Below are positions 34,331 through 43,091 of a stretch of 64,000 nt of DNA, one piece after another; within the stretch, counting starts at the first letter, position 1, and every line of letters begins with the position of its first letter. The notes under the pieces were generated by a model, which had not been told where the DNA came from, did not search any database, and worked only from the letters and a program-made list of their open reading frames with translations. A program made the position numbers and the translations under genes. Source of the stretch: G963665925 sp963676345 (GTDB lineage Bacteria; Bacillota; Clostridia; Peptostreptococcales; Acidaminobacteraceae); the NCBI GenBank assembly GCA_963676345.2, contig CAXXTS010000002.1, positions 682,001 to 746,000 on the forward strand, in the 5' to 3' direction.

Positions 34331-34747
34331 TTAGAAGCGTGCATTCATTTGCTGAGTACGGCCTGTTTGTCCCCACGCTGGTGTTTGATCTGGAACACGC
34401 ACAATATTTCTTACTACAATGTTGTGAGCGGATGTTCCAAGTGCTGATGCTAGGGCTGCTGAAATAACTGCCACAAGCTCTTCATCATCTTGTTCTGGCT
34501 CTACATTTGAAATAGCCGCCGCTGGTGCTGGTGTCGGCGCAGCAGGCTTAACTGCCTCTGCTGCCTTCTTTGCTTCTGCCTTTTGTACCAGACCAGAATA
34601 GAACGAAGTCAGACCCCAGAGTACAATCAGGGCACAGAAAGTGATGATCATCCCAAGTGCTGTAACAAACAGCGATGCGGATACTTTCTCCCCTAAACTC
34701 ATCTGTTCTATCAAAGTCGGGTCTGCAAACCTTGTAATTAAATTCAT
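34331..34747 (-). CDS. Decarboxylase delta subunit (OadG/MmdD family)
   Basis: The protein has 138 residues. It has one N-terminal membrane helix (about 24-48), a charged and Ala/Pro-rich linker, and a C-terminal region (DDEELVAVISAALASALG, then PAWGQTGRTQQM) typical of delta subunits that anchor the complex. It lies between the alpha and gamma genes, 43 bp after alpha. Confidence 0.88.
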   Translation of the reverse strand: MNLITRFADPTLIEQMSLGEKVSASLFVTALGMIITFCALIVLWGLTSFYSGLVQKAEAKKAAEAVKPAAPTPAPAAAISNVEPEQDDEELVAVISAALASALGTSAHNIVVRNIVRVPDQTPAWGQTGRTQQMNARF

Positions 34748-34790
34748 GGTTTCACCTCTTTTAGTCCTGAGTGCCTTTTGCCTTTAAGAA

Positions 34791-36338
34791 TTACAGCGGA
34801 ATATTGCCGTGCTTCTTAGCAGGACGGCCTTCACGCTTGCCAGCCAGCATATCGAAGGCTGCAATAAGTCTTGGCCGTGTTGTTGCAGGCTCTATGACAT
34901 CATCGACATACCCGCGTTCAGCTGCCTTGTAGGGTGTTGCAAACTCTGCAGTATAATCATCGACCTTTTCCTGACGCACTTTTGCTGGGTCTTTGGCATT
35001 TGCTATATCTTTTCTAAAGACAATATTCGCAGCCCCCTGAGGCCCCATTACTGCAATTTCAGCCGATGGCCATGCAAGTACCATATCGGAGCCAAGATGC
35101 TTGGAGGACATGGCTATATAAGCACCGCCATAAGCCTTGCGCACAATAAGGGTCACCATTGGGACCGTTGCTTCACTGTAGGCATAAAGGATTTTAGCCC
35201 CGTGGCGAATAATTCCATTATATTCCTGCTGAGTTCCCGGCAGGAAGCCCGGTGTGTCTACAAGCGTTAGTAAAGGAATATTAAAGGCATCACACGTTCT
35301 AATGAATCGTGCTGTTTTATCACCTGTGTTCATATCCATACAGCCTGCAAGTACCTTTGGCTGGTTGGCAATAATACCTACAGATTTCCCGCCTAGACGT
35401 GCAAAGCCTGTCAGGATATTCTTTGCGAAATAGGGCTGGTACTCAAAGAAGTCGCCACCGTCAACAAGCGCTGTAATGATGTCTTTCATATCGTAGGGCT
35501 TGTTTGGATTATCTGGAATGATGGTGTTAAATTCATCTATGATTTTGTTCAGGTCTTCCCCGGTGTTATATTCCGGTGCCGTTTCCATGTTGTTGGATGG
35601 CAGGAAGCTCAGCAGGCGTCTGATCTCCTTAATGCAGTCTTCATCTGTAGCTGCAATATACTGGGCCACACCGGATGTCTGGTTGTGGGTCATGGCACCG
35701 CCCAGCGCTTCTGCTGAAACCTCTTCGCCTGTTACGGTTTTAATAACCTGCGGGCCTGTAATAAACATTTGTGACGTTTTATCGACCATGAAAATGAAGT
35801 CGTTCAGAGCCGGCGAGTACACCGCGCCTCCTGCACAAGGGCCCATTATGGCTGTAATCTGAGGAATGACACCTGAAGCCAGTGTGTTTCTATAAAAAAT
35901 ATCCCCATATCCTGCAAGGGCATCTATCCCTTCCTGAATACGCGCGCCGCCTGAATCGTTGAGGCCCACAACGGGTGCCCCCACCTTCAGTGCGTTATCA
36001 AGCACCTTGCATATTTTTGCTGCGTGCATTTCACCCAGTGACCCGCCGACTACGGTAAAGTCCTGTGCAAATGCATAAACAATACGCCCGTCCACTTGGC
36101 CATAGCCTGTGATGACACCTTCTGCTGGCGCCTGGGTCTTTTCCATTCCAAAGTTGGTGCATCTGTGCTTTACAAAGGCATCGAGTTCAACAAATGTCCC
36201 TTCATCAAACAAAAGCATAATCCGTTCTCGTGCTGTCAATTTGCCTTTCTGATGCTGCTTCTTGATGCGGTCTGGACCGCCGCCTTTAGTAATTTCATCG
36301 CGTTTGTTCCAGAGCTTTTCTAGCTTGCTATTTTTCAT
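34791..36338 (-). CDS. Acyl-CoA carboxyltransferase alpha subunit of the decarboxylase (MmdA-like)
   Basis: The protein has 515 residues, as in methylmalonyl-CoA decarboxylase alpha / propionyl-CoA carboxylase beta. Acyl-CoA and carboxybiotin sites are visible as GGSLGEMHAAKI, MGPCAGGAVYSPAL, VDTPGFLPGTQQE and RKAYGGAYIAMSSKHLGSD. It transfers CO2 from an acyl-CoA to the biotin carrier. Methylmalonyl-CoA is the best-known substrate of this subfamily; malonyl-CoA is possible given the genes upstream. Confidence 0.93.
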   Translation of the reverse strand: MKNSKLEKLWNKRDEITKGGGPDRIKKQHQKGKLTARERIMLLFDEGTFVELDAFVKHRCTNFGMEKTQAPAEGVITGYGQVDGRIVYAFAQDFTVVGGSLGEMHAAKICKVLDNALKVGAPVVGLNDSGGARIQEGIDALAGYGDIFYRNTLASGVIPQITAIMGPCAGGAVYSPALNDFIFMVDKTSQMFITGPQVIKTVTGEEVSAEALGGAMTHNQTSGVAQYIAATDEDCIKEIRRLLSFLPSNNMETAPEYNTGEDLNKIIDEFNTIIPDNPNKPYDMKDIITALVDGGDFFEYQPYFAKNILTGFARLGGKSVGIIANQPKVLAGCMDMNTGDKTARFIRTCDAFNIPLLTLVDTPGFLPGTQQEYNGIIRHGAKILYAYSEATVPMVTLIVRKAYGGAYIAMSSKHLGSDMVLAWPSAEIAVMGPQGAANIVFRKDIANAKDPAKVRQEKVDDYTAEFATPYKAAERGYVDDVIEPATTRPRLIAAFDMLAGKREGRPAKKHGNIPL

Positions 36339-36402
36339 AATACCCCCCTGATAAACAGTTGGGAATCCGCTCCGGCGCCAACCAAAGCGGATTCCCTATC
36401 TT

Positions 36403-37746
36403 TTAAGCAGTTGTTTCTATTTCACTCTTATTGAGCGCTATGCTGTCTACGGCGTACATGACCTTATCGAAAATATCCATGGCTGCATTTAATTCTTCAG
36501 CTGATATTATAAGCGGTGGCGCAATAATAAGGATATTTTCATGGCTATATGTCAGGAAGCCTTCTGCTCTGAGCATGCCAAGTATTTTCTTCATTGTTCC
36601 TTCAGGATCTTTTCCATAAGGAACAAGTGCTTCTCTGGTTTCTCTGTCTTTTACGATTTCAACTGCAGAAAAGAGGCCGATTTGTCGAACTTCTCCCACT
36701 GATGGATGCTGGTTATAGACCTGGTTAAGACGTTCGCCAAGAAGTGCTCCCATTTGCTTTGAACGGGCAATCAAGTCCTCTTCAACATAGGTGTCGATTG
36801 TTGCAATTGCAGCTGCACAGCCCATCGGGTGTGCACTGTAAGTCAGACCTGTATTGAGCACATTATGATCAAAATGACGTGCTATAGCTTCACTTACAAT
36901 CACGCCGCCAAGCTGAACGTATCCACAAGTGACGCCTTTTGCGAAGGTAATGATGTCTGGCTCAACATTCCAGTTGTTTACTGCAAACCACTCACCGGTT
37001 CTCCCCCACCCACTCATGACTTCATCGCAAATCATCATAATGCCAAACTCGTCACATAAATCACGAACGCCTTGCATCCAGCCATCCGGTGGAATAAGGA
37101 TGCCGTTACTGCCTACAACAGACTCTTGGAAGATACCCGCAATATTGTCTGGGCCTTCGTATAGGATTTGATCTCTTAAAAGGGACAGATAAAAATCAGA
37201 GGTCTCCTTTTCAGTTTCAAATGCGATCGGCGCGCGGTATGCATAAGGACCAACAAACTTTACAAACCCTGGAATCGGCTCTGCTGGAAAACGTCTAGGT
37301 TCTCCTGTCAGATTAGCCGCGCCATGTGTTGCTCCATGGTATGACCGGTAAGCTGAGAATATTTTCGTTCGGCCTGTCACCATCCGCGCAATTTTGATGG
37401 CATTCTCGTTGGCCTCTGCACCGGCATTTGTAAAGAAGACTTTACTCATATTGTCCGGCGCAACATTCACCACTTTTTTTGCCGCTTCAGCCCGTACATC
37501 ACACGCATAGGCCGGTCCAACGAAAGCCAGTTTTTCGACCTGATCCTGAATGGCTTTAATAATATTTTTATGACCATGACCTACATTCATATTGACCAAC
37601 TGCGAGGACATATCATAAAATCGTTTCCCTTCTTCGTTCCAAATATAGACCCCTTCAGACTTGGTAATGACCTCTGGGTGTAAATTGGCCTGTGCACTCC
37701 ATGAATGCAGATTATACTGTAAGTCCATTTCACGAATTTTTGACAT
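36403..37746 (-). CDS. Class III aminotransferase (omega-amino acid:pyruvate type)
   Basis: The protein has 447 residues. PLP motifs are NAGAEANENAIK (about 107-118), the aspartate in CDEVMSGWGRTG (241) and Lys270 in ITFAKGVT. The group includes beta-alanine, 3-aminoisobutyrate, taurine and GABA transaminases. It lies 14 bp after an acylating aldehyde dehydrogenase gene and before a decarboxylase that uses a malonyl-type CoA ester. A beta-amino acid giving a 3-oxo acid semialdehyde therefore fits best. Taurine cannot be excluded, although no sulfonate-cleaving gene is present. Confidence 0.9.
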   Translation of the reverse strand: MSKIREMDLQYNLHSWSAQANLHPEVITKSEGVYIWNEEGKRFYDMSSQLVNMNVGHGHKNIIKAIQDQVEKLAFVGPAYACDVRAEAAKKVVNVAPDNMSKVFFTNAGAEANENAIKIARMVTGRTKIFSAYRSYHGATHGAANLTGEPRRFPAEPIPGFVKFVGPYAYRAPIAFETEKETSDFYLSLLRDQILYEGPDNIAGIFQESVVGSNGILIPPDGWMQGVRDLCDEFGIMMICDEVMSGWGRTGEWFAVNNWNVEPDIITFAKGVTCGYVQLGGVIVSEAIARHFDHNVLNTGLTYSAHPMGCAAAIATIDTYVEEDLIARSKQMGALLGERLNQVYNQHPSVGEVRQIGLFSAVEIVKDRETREALVPYGKDPEGTMKKILGMLRAEGFLTYSHENILIIAPPLIISAEELNAAMDIFDKVMYAVDSIALNKSEIETTA

Positions 37747-37760
37747 AAGATTGCCCCCTT

Positions 37761-39161
37761 CTATGCATTGGCTTCAATAATATGTGTATCAAAGAGTTCT
37801 TCATCTGATGGTTCACTTGAAGCAATCTCTTTTGAAACATATGTGTAATTAAGTAAATCTTTCCAGTTCACATTATGAGAAACACTGTTTCCGCCCCATG
37901 TTGAACAGCCAAGAGACATGGTCATCGGCATACCATTAGTCCACGCACCACTATTTGCAAGGCACTGAGGCTGATTGACCATAATTCTTGAAGCCTTCAC
38001 GTTTTTGGAAAGAAGCAGGACTTTGGAATCGTCAGATGTATGTATGCCACATGAATGTCCTAGACCCTGATACTCCATAATGTCATTGACCATGTCGATT
38101 GCATCTTCAAACCGCTTGTACTTGTAAAGTGTCATAACTACAGATAACTTTTCACCTGACAGCGGATAGTCAGAACCAATACCTGTTTCCTCAACAACAT
38201 AATATTTATAATCTGCTGCATCCTTAAAGCCAGCAAGTGCACCTATTTTTTCCGGTGGCTGAGCGACAATATCACGGTTCAAATGTCCGTCTACCCAGAT
38301 TGTGTTTACCAGTTTATCTTTATCTGCCGACTGGTCGCGAATGATTTTTGCACCGGTCTTTTGGAGTTCTACAATAAATTCTTCATATATACCTTCGTGA
38401 ACGATACAACTGTTTTCTGCAGAACAGCTGGTCGCATGATCAAATGTTTTTGAACGCATAATCTTGTCTGCAACTTCTGAAAGCGGCGTTGTGCCGTCAA
38501 CAACAACAACTGCATTCCCAACCCCTACACCTATTGCCGGTGTGCCTGAGCTGTATGCTGCTTTAACCATGCCCGAACCGCCTGTTGCCAGCACAAAGTC
38601 TGACTGAGCCATTAAAAGATTGCTCGTTTCAATTGAAACCTGGGCCGGATCAACAGCAATGACCAAATCTTCTGGTGCACCAAACTTTTTAAGGGTGCTT
38701 CGAATATTGTCTATAACCATGACATTGGTTTCTTTCGTTCTCGGATGGGGTGCCATAATAATTGCATTGCGCGTTTTAACTGCTGAAACGGCCTTAACAA
38801 TCGGTGTCGCTTCGCAGTTGGTAACTGGTACAAGCGCTGATATAACGCCCATTGGTTTTGCAAACTTCATCATGCCTCTTTCATTGTCAACATCAATGAG
38901 GCCTACTGATCTTTCATTTTTCATATCACGGTAAGCGCCTTTTGACTTAGTCATGATTTTTCCGTACTTATGATCCGCTCTCCCCATACCTGATTCCCTA
39001 ACAGCAAATTCTGCAAGTTCAGTGGCAAAATCAGGTCTTGTTGCATTGTAAACAATCGATGCACAAAGATCATCAACCTGCTTTTGTGAGTACCCTTCAA
39101 TCACACTTTGAGCCGCTCTTGCACGATCCATTAAATCCTTTACATATTGTTCATGTGTCAC
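37761..39161 (-). CDS. CoA-acylating aldehyde dehydrogenase, GTG start
   Basis: The protein has 466 residues and resembles EutE/SauS/AdhE-N enzymes, with catalytic Cys246 in HATSCSAEN and conserved APHPRTKET and SSGTPAIGVGVGN. The start is taken as GTG 39161 because GGAGGG lies seven bases upstream; the longer frame to 39263 would overlap the sigma-54 promoter. It is the first gene of the operon. It is proposed to turn malonate or methylmalonate semialdehyde into the CoA ester that the decarboxylase uses (inference). A homologue lies at 17305-18717. Confidence 0.9.
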   Translation of the reverse strand: MTHEQYVKDLMDRARAAQSVIEGYSQKQVDDLCASIVYNATRPDFATELAEFAVRESGMGRADHKYGKIMTKSKGAYRDMKNERSVGLIDVDNERGMMKFAKPMGVISALVPVTNCEATPIVKAVSAVKTRNAIIMAPHPRTKETNVMVIDNIRSTLKKFGAPEDLVIAVDPAQVSIETSNLLMAQSDFVLATGGSGMVKAAYSSGTPAIGVGVGNAVVVVDGTTPLSEVADKIMRSKTFDHATSCSAENSCIVHEGIYEEFIVELQKTGAKIIRDQSADKDKLVNTIWVDGHLNRDIVAQPPEKIGALAGFKDAADYKYYVVEETGIGSDYPLSGEKLSVVMTLYKYKRFEDAIDMVNDIMEYQGLGHSCGIHTSDDSKVLLLSKNVKASRIMVNQPQCLANSGAWTNGMPMTMSLGCSTWGGNSVSHNVNWKDLLNYTYVSKEIASSEPSDEELFDTHIIEANA

Positions 39162-39246
39162 AGTGCTTCCCTCCAATTCATTCCCTCTCATACGTCTCCA
39201 GTAAAACGGGTATTTCTGATGCATTTGGCTGTTCACACTTATATAA

Positions 39247-39263
39247 CGCAAGGAGGATGCCAA
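39247..39263 (-). promoter_or_regulatory. Sigma-54 (-24/-12) promoter of the decarboxylase operon
   Basis: The minus-strand sequence TTGGCATCCTCCTTGCG has GG and GC exactly ten bases apart. Transcription would start near 39236, some 75 bases before the GTG start. The PAS/AAA+ activator at 29595-30935 is the likely partner. No clear activator site was found in 39264-39373. Confidence 0.75.
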
Positions 39264-39373
39264 CCTGAACTAATTCTGAGTTTTTTTCGTTTCTTTCTAT
39301 CAAAACAACCTATTTGCAAGTCTTTCACGTCTTTTTAAAAATATATGTACAGGATAGGGTCTTCAATATTTCT

Positions 39374-39418
39374 AAAAAAAAAGAACAAGTCAGAGTCATA
39401 TATGACTCTAACTTGTTC
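39374..39418 (-). terminator. Terminator of the phosphorelay operon
   Basis: An 18-bp stem (GAACAAGTYAGAGTCATA type, one mismatch) is followed on the minus strand by T9. It lies 80 bp after the OmpR-type gene. The sequence just before it, TTTTACGCGAAAG, also borders hairpin copy B. Confidence 0.85.
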
Positions 39419-39498
39419 CTTATTTTCTATTCTTTCGCGTAAAAGGGCTTATACAATAACATTTGACGAGCGATTCATTTTAGAATCTATCGATTCAT

Positions 39499-40197
39499 TT
39501 ATGAATCGTTCAAATTAAACCTATATCCATATCCGCGAATGGTTTCTATACGATCTTCCTCAATCCCTTGTTTTCTGAAGTGATCACGAATACGTCGAAT
39601 ATAAACGTCAACCGTACGCCGGTCGTATGTAACCTCTTCATCCCAGAGGCGGTCTAAAATTTCATCACGCTCGAAAATGCGGTCAGGAAAACGTGCGAGC
39701 AGAACGAGCAATTGAAACTCCTTGGGACTTAAAAACAGCTCTTTGTCTGAATGAAAGACCCGTTTTGCTTCTAAATCAATGGACAATGGCCCATGTACAA
39801 TACGCTTTCCAGAACCTGACTTGTCCATTTCAATGCGCCTAAAAAGTACGTTGAGGCGGGCAATAAGCTCACGCTTTCTAAAGGGTTTGTATATGTAATC
39901 ATCTGCGCCCATTTCTAAACCTAAAATGGTATCAATTTCATCTGTTCTACCTGTCAGCATAATAATGGGAATGTGTTTGTTGGCTGTTTTGGTTCGAATA
40001 TACTGGAGTAAGGAAAACCCACTTTTGTCTGGTAGTACAATATCTAAAATAGCCGCATCGATCTCGACCCGGTCGACAATTTCAGTCGCACGATTGTAGG
40101 AGTTTGCCGTAAAAACTTGAAAACTATACTTTTCAAGAAGAAATCTGACAAGATCAAGCATGGACATATCATCATCTACAACCAATATTCTTTTCAT
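39499..40197 (-). CDS. OmpR/PhoB-family response regulator
   Basis: The protein has 232 residues. The receiver domain has acidic residues DDD 8-10 and phospho-acceptor Asp52. The C-terminal winged helix (LSPKEFQLLVLLARFPDRIFERDEI, in a segment near 145-170, then VDVYIRRIRDHF and RGYGYRF) binds DNA. The start at 40197 is chosen because an ATG at 40206 would almost touch the GGAGG site. It is the last gene of the eight-gene signalling run and its probable output. Target genes are unknown. Confidence 0.92.
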   Translation of the reverse strand: MKRILVVDDDMSMLDLVRFLLEKYSFQVFTANSYNRATEIVDRVEIDAAILDIVLPDKSGFSLLQYIRTKTANKHIPIIMLTGRTDEIDTILGLEMGADDYIYKPFRKRELIARLNVLFRRIEMDKSGSGKRIVHGPLSIDLEAKRVFHSDKELFLSPKEFQLLVLLARFPDRIFERDEILDRLWDEEVTYDRRTVDVYIRRIRDHFRKQGIEEDRIETIRGYGYRFNLNDS

Positions 40198-40202
40198 GTA
40201 GG

Positions 40203-40517
40203 TCATGCCTCCTCGTCTGGAACTTCAATATATGTTATTTCAACATTTTCCAAGTAGGACTCAAGCATATGTATGGCCTTGAAGATATCATCAAAGGCCC
40301 TTCGATCAGCCAAGACTTCAATTTCTTCTCCTAAATCTCCCAAATAGAGAAATCCATAATTTCTCCCAGACCCCTTCAGCCGGTGTCCAAGACATTTTAA
40401 TGCTTTAACATCTTGATTAACACAAGCGTCTGTCAGCACCTTTATTTCTTCACGGCGTCTTTGAAGAAATTTGGGAATCAAGCTTTTATATTCAATATCG
40501 ACAAATTCTTGATGCAT
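40203..40517 (-). CDS. Histidine phosphotransfer (Hpt) protein
   Basis: The protein has 104 residues. The Hpt core LGHRLKGSGRNYGF has the phospho-accepting His45. It should pass phosphate between the hybrid kinases and the stand-alone receiver or OmpR regulator encoded beside it. MHQEF at 40517 has GAGGTG nine bases upstream; starts at 40526 (ATG) or 40529 (GTG) would abut the site. A histidine-less paralogue lies at 44111-44422. Confidence 0.85.
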   Translation of the reverse strand: MHQEFVDIEYKSLIPKFLQRRREEIKVLTDACVNQDVKALKCLGHRLKGSGRNYGFLYLGDLGEEIEVLADRRAFDDIFKAIHMLESYLENVEITYIEVPDEEA

Positions 40518-40531
40518 ATGGCACATCACCT

Positions 40532-40885
40532 CTATACATACTGTTTAACATACTCAAAGAGCTCCGTTTCAAAATCAATAGGTTTTTGGAAAATATGATG
40601 AAAAACATCATCTTTTTCAAGGCTTCTGTATTTTTCATAACTATGTGCTGTAACAGCTATTCGTATGGCATCTGAGTAGTGTTCTTGCATCCATTTTGCC
40701 AATTCTGTTCCGTCTGACTCAGGAAAATGAAAATCAATTATGACCACTTTTATTTCTGTATTTTCATCCAGTATTTTTTTTGCGTCATCAATCGTATTGG
40801 CTGTCATGCACTCCAGATTTTTTTCTTTGAACTTTCGTCTTATCATTTCCGTTACATAATGCTCATCATCTGCAATCAGTATCAT
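40532..40885 (-). CDS. Stand-alone receiver (CheY-like) protein
   Basis: The protein has 117 residues with receiver signatures: acidic DDE 6-8, phospho-acceptor Asp51 in VVIIDFHFPESDG, the AVTAHS threonine and FQKP lysine. There is no output domain. It lies three bases after the hybrid kinase and just before the Hpt gene, as expected for an intermediate in a multistep relay. Confidence 0.9.
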   Translation of the reverse strand: MILIADDEHYVTEMIRRKFKEKNLECMTANTIDDAKKILDENTEIKVVIIDFHFPESDGTELAKWMQEHYSDAIRIAVTAHSYEKYRSLEKDDVFHHIFQKPIDFETELFEYVKQYV

Positions 40886-40888
40886 TTT

Positions 40889-43090
40889 TTACCCCTTCAT
40901 TTTCAACAACTCAACAATTTTTGCTCTCAATATGCTCTTATCGATCGGCTTTGACATATACCAATCTGCACCCATTGCAATGTAGCGTTCCATATCTTCT
41001 TGACGTGCATGAGCAGTTAAGGCAATCACATATAAGCCTTTCAAATCAGTGCGTTCACTTAGCTTCACAAGCACCTCTTCTCCACCCATGACAGGCATTT
41101 GAATATCTAAAAGCAAAACATCATAATTTTCTTTTTCTAATTTTTCCAGTGCTTCTACGCCATTTTCTGCAAACTCAAGTTTCACAGGTTGACCTAGCAG
41201 AATATGGTGAATCAGCGCCCTGTTCTCTTCAACATCTTCTGCGAGAAGCACTTTAAGCACACCTGATCTCTTGCTATTAAGCGGCTCTTCAACAATTTCC
41301 ATTGTATAGTACTCCTCTGGAATACCATCCAGTATACTTTTAAGCTGGTCTAAATAGGCCATGGTTTTTGAATCAATGCTCCATCGGGCTTTTAAATCAC
41401 GATCCATCTCCAATGTGATTTCATAAATTTCCGCCATGTGAAAGTTGCCAGAAGTCCCCTTCAAACTATGCACTACCCCTTCAAGCGCTTCTGCATCTGA
41501 ACTTTCAACCGCTTTCATCATGTTCTCAAAACGTTCGTGCAGGCTCTGAATGACTGAAATAACCAAGTCCGAAACCGTTTCATCGTATTCAAGCCATTTT
41601 CTTACCATGTCTTCATAATCAACCTTGGGGTCTTCAACAGAGTCAATTTTCAAGCGAACAGAAAAATGACTGCCTTTCCCGACTTCACTTACCACAGTCA
41701 TGGAGCCCGCCATAGTTTGTGCAATTTTCTTGCAAATGGCCAGTCCAAGTCCTGTCCCACCGAACTCCCGCGTTAAGGACATGTCAGACTGAATAAAGGG
41801 ATCGAATATTTTTTCCTGTTCTTCAGGATTAATACCAATCCCCGTGTCCTTTACATCAATAAATAAGACGGAGGCTTTGTACGTCACATGAACCTGAATA
41901 CACCCCTCTGAGGTAAACTTGGCAGCGTTACTGAGCAGGTTGGCAAGAATTTGTCTGATTCTATGGGCATCTCCATAAAAATACTGTGGAAGGGCCTCAT
42001 CAATAAACACTTCAAAGGCGATGCCTTTGCTTGTTATGGTCACTTCAAAAGCTTCCTTAATTTCTTTAATCAACCCCACCATACTAAATGTACTGTTGTT
42101 TAATTTGACGCCGCTAAGTTCACTCTTAGAAATATCGAGTATGTCATTGATGATGGTCAGTAAATGACGTCCTGATTTTTGTATGGTCAGCAGTTTCTCA
42201 TGCTTTTCCTTATCCGTTTCATTCTCTTCAAGCAGGTCGGTGAACCCGATTATGGAATTGAGGGGCGTTCGTATTTCGTGACTCATATTTGCAAGGAACT
42301 CCACCCTTGCACTTGCGGCCATTTCTGCTTCTTCCTTAGCCTCTTTAAGTTCCTCTGTATGGCGGGTTACCGCAGCCGTCATTTGGTTAAAGGTGGCTGC
42401 AAGGTCTTGAAACTCGCCTTTTGTTTTTATTTCTATTCTTTCCGAGTACCTTCTTTCTGAAACCGCCGTGACCACATTTCTGAATTTACCTAGTGGGACA
42501 GCAAGCTCCCTGTATAAAACACCCATGAGAAGCAGGACTATTAAGACATTAATCATAAGCGCCGAAAGCAAATAGTCTTGTCTGAGTTTACTTTCCAAAT
42601 TTTTCTCATAGTCGTCTTTCATAATTAATAGCAGTGCGGCTTGTACATCACTACCCCGATCACTGAAAAATTCCTTTCCACGAACCGGAATCGCCATCAT
42701 CAAACTATCTGTGACTTTATCTCGCTCTGCATATTGAAACTGATGGTTCTTAAATATCGTATCTAAATCGGGCAGTATATGAGGTCTACCTGTGGAATGT
42801 GCGCTGGAATAGAGGACATGACCTTCGGTATCGACCACAGAAACTTCTGAAATCATAGGATAAGATCCAATATTTTCAACCACTCTCTGTATGGAATCAG
42901 ATGCCTCTGCATCCATCAGAGGGCCGATTGACCAGTTTAAGCTGTTCAGAATAAGGGAGGCCTCTTCATTGACCCGGGTTTCTATCTCTGACTTTACACG
43001 TTTTGAAATCATATAAAAGTGAAAAAAATTCATTGCAACCATCATCGCTAATATGATGGTAATAATTCTAGTGTAAAGTGATCTTTTCAT
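40889..43090 (-). CDS. Hybrid sensor histidine kinase (HAMP-HisKA-HATPase-Hpt-REC)
   Basis: The protein has 733 residues. Two membrane helices (about 8-28 and 175-195) enclose an external sensor domain, followed by HAMP (YSERIEIKTKGEFQDLA), HisKA with NMSHEIRTPLNSIIGF, and HATPase (DTGIGINPEEQEKIFDPF, GGTGLGLAI). After these comes Hpt (VVHSLKGTSGNFHM) and then a C-terminal receiver (LLLDIQMPVMGGEE). The Hpt-before-REC order is unusual. The start at 43090 has AGGATG. The gene follows a binding lipoprotein gene that may supply the signal. Confidence 0.92.
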   Translation of the reverse strand: MKRSLYTRIITIILAMMVAMNFFHFYMISKRVKSEIETRVNEEASLILNSLNWSIGPLMDAEASDSIQRVVENIGSYPMISEVSVVDTEGHVLYSSAHSTGRPHILPDLDTIFKNHQFQYAERDKVTDSLMMAIPVRGKEFFSDRGSDVQAALLLIMKDDYEKNLESKLRQDYLLSALMINVLIVLLLMGVLYRELAVPLGKFRNVVTAVSERRYSERIEIKTKGEFQDLAATFNQMTAAVTRHTEELKEAKEEAEMAASARVEFLANMSHEIRTPLNSIIGFTDLLEENETDKEKHEKLLTIQKSGRHLLTIINDILDISKSELSGVKLNNSTFSMVGLIKEIKEAFEVTITSKGIAFEVFIDEALPQYFYGDAHRIRQILANLLSNAAKFTSEGCIQVHVTYKASVLFIDVKDTGIGINPEEQEKIFDPFIQSDMSLTREFGGTGLGLAICKKIAQTMAGSMTVVSEVGKGSHFSVRLKIDSVEDPKVDYEDMVRKWLEYDETVSDLVISVIQSLHERFENMMKAVESSDAEALEGVVHSLKGTSGNFHMAEIYEITLEMDRDLKARWSIDSKTMAYLDQLKSILDGIPEEYYTMEIVEEPLNSKRSGVLKVLLAEDVEENRALIHHILLGQPVKLEFAENGVEALEKLEKENYDVLLLDIQMPVMGGEEVLVKLSERTDLKGLYVIALTAHARQEDMERYIAMGADWYMSKPIDKSILRAKIVELLKMKG

Positions 43091-43091
43091 A

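Noticed and set aside
36403..39161. Taurine degradation operon
   Set aside because: The aminotransferase and dehydrogenase could fit taurine and sulfoacetaldehyde, but no Xsc, isethionate lyase or sulfite-handling gene is present, whereas a full malonyl-type decarboxylase is.
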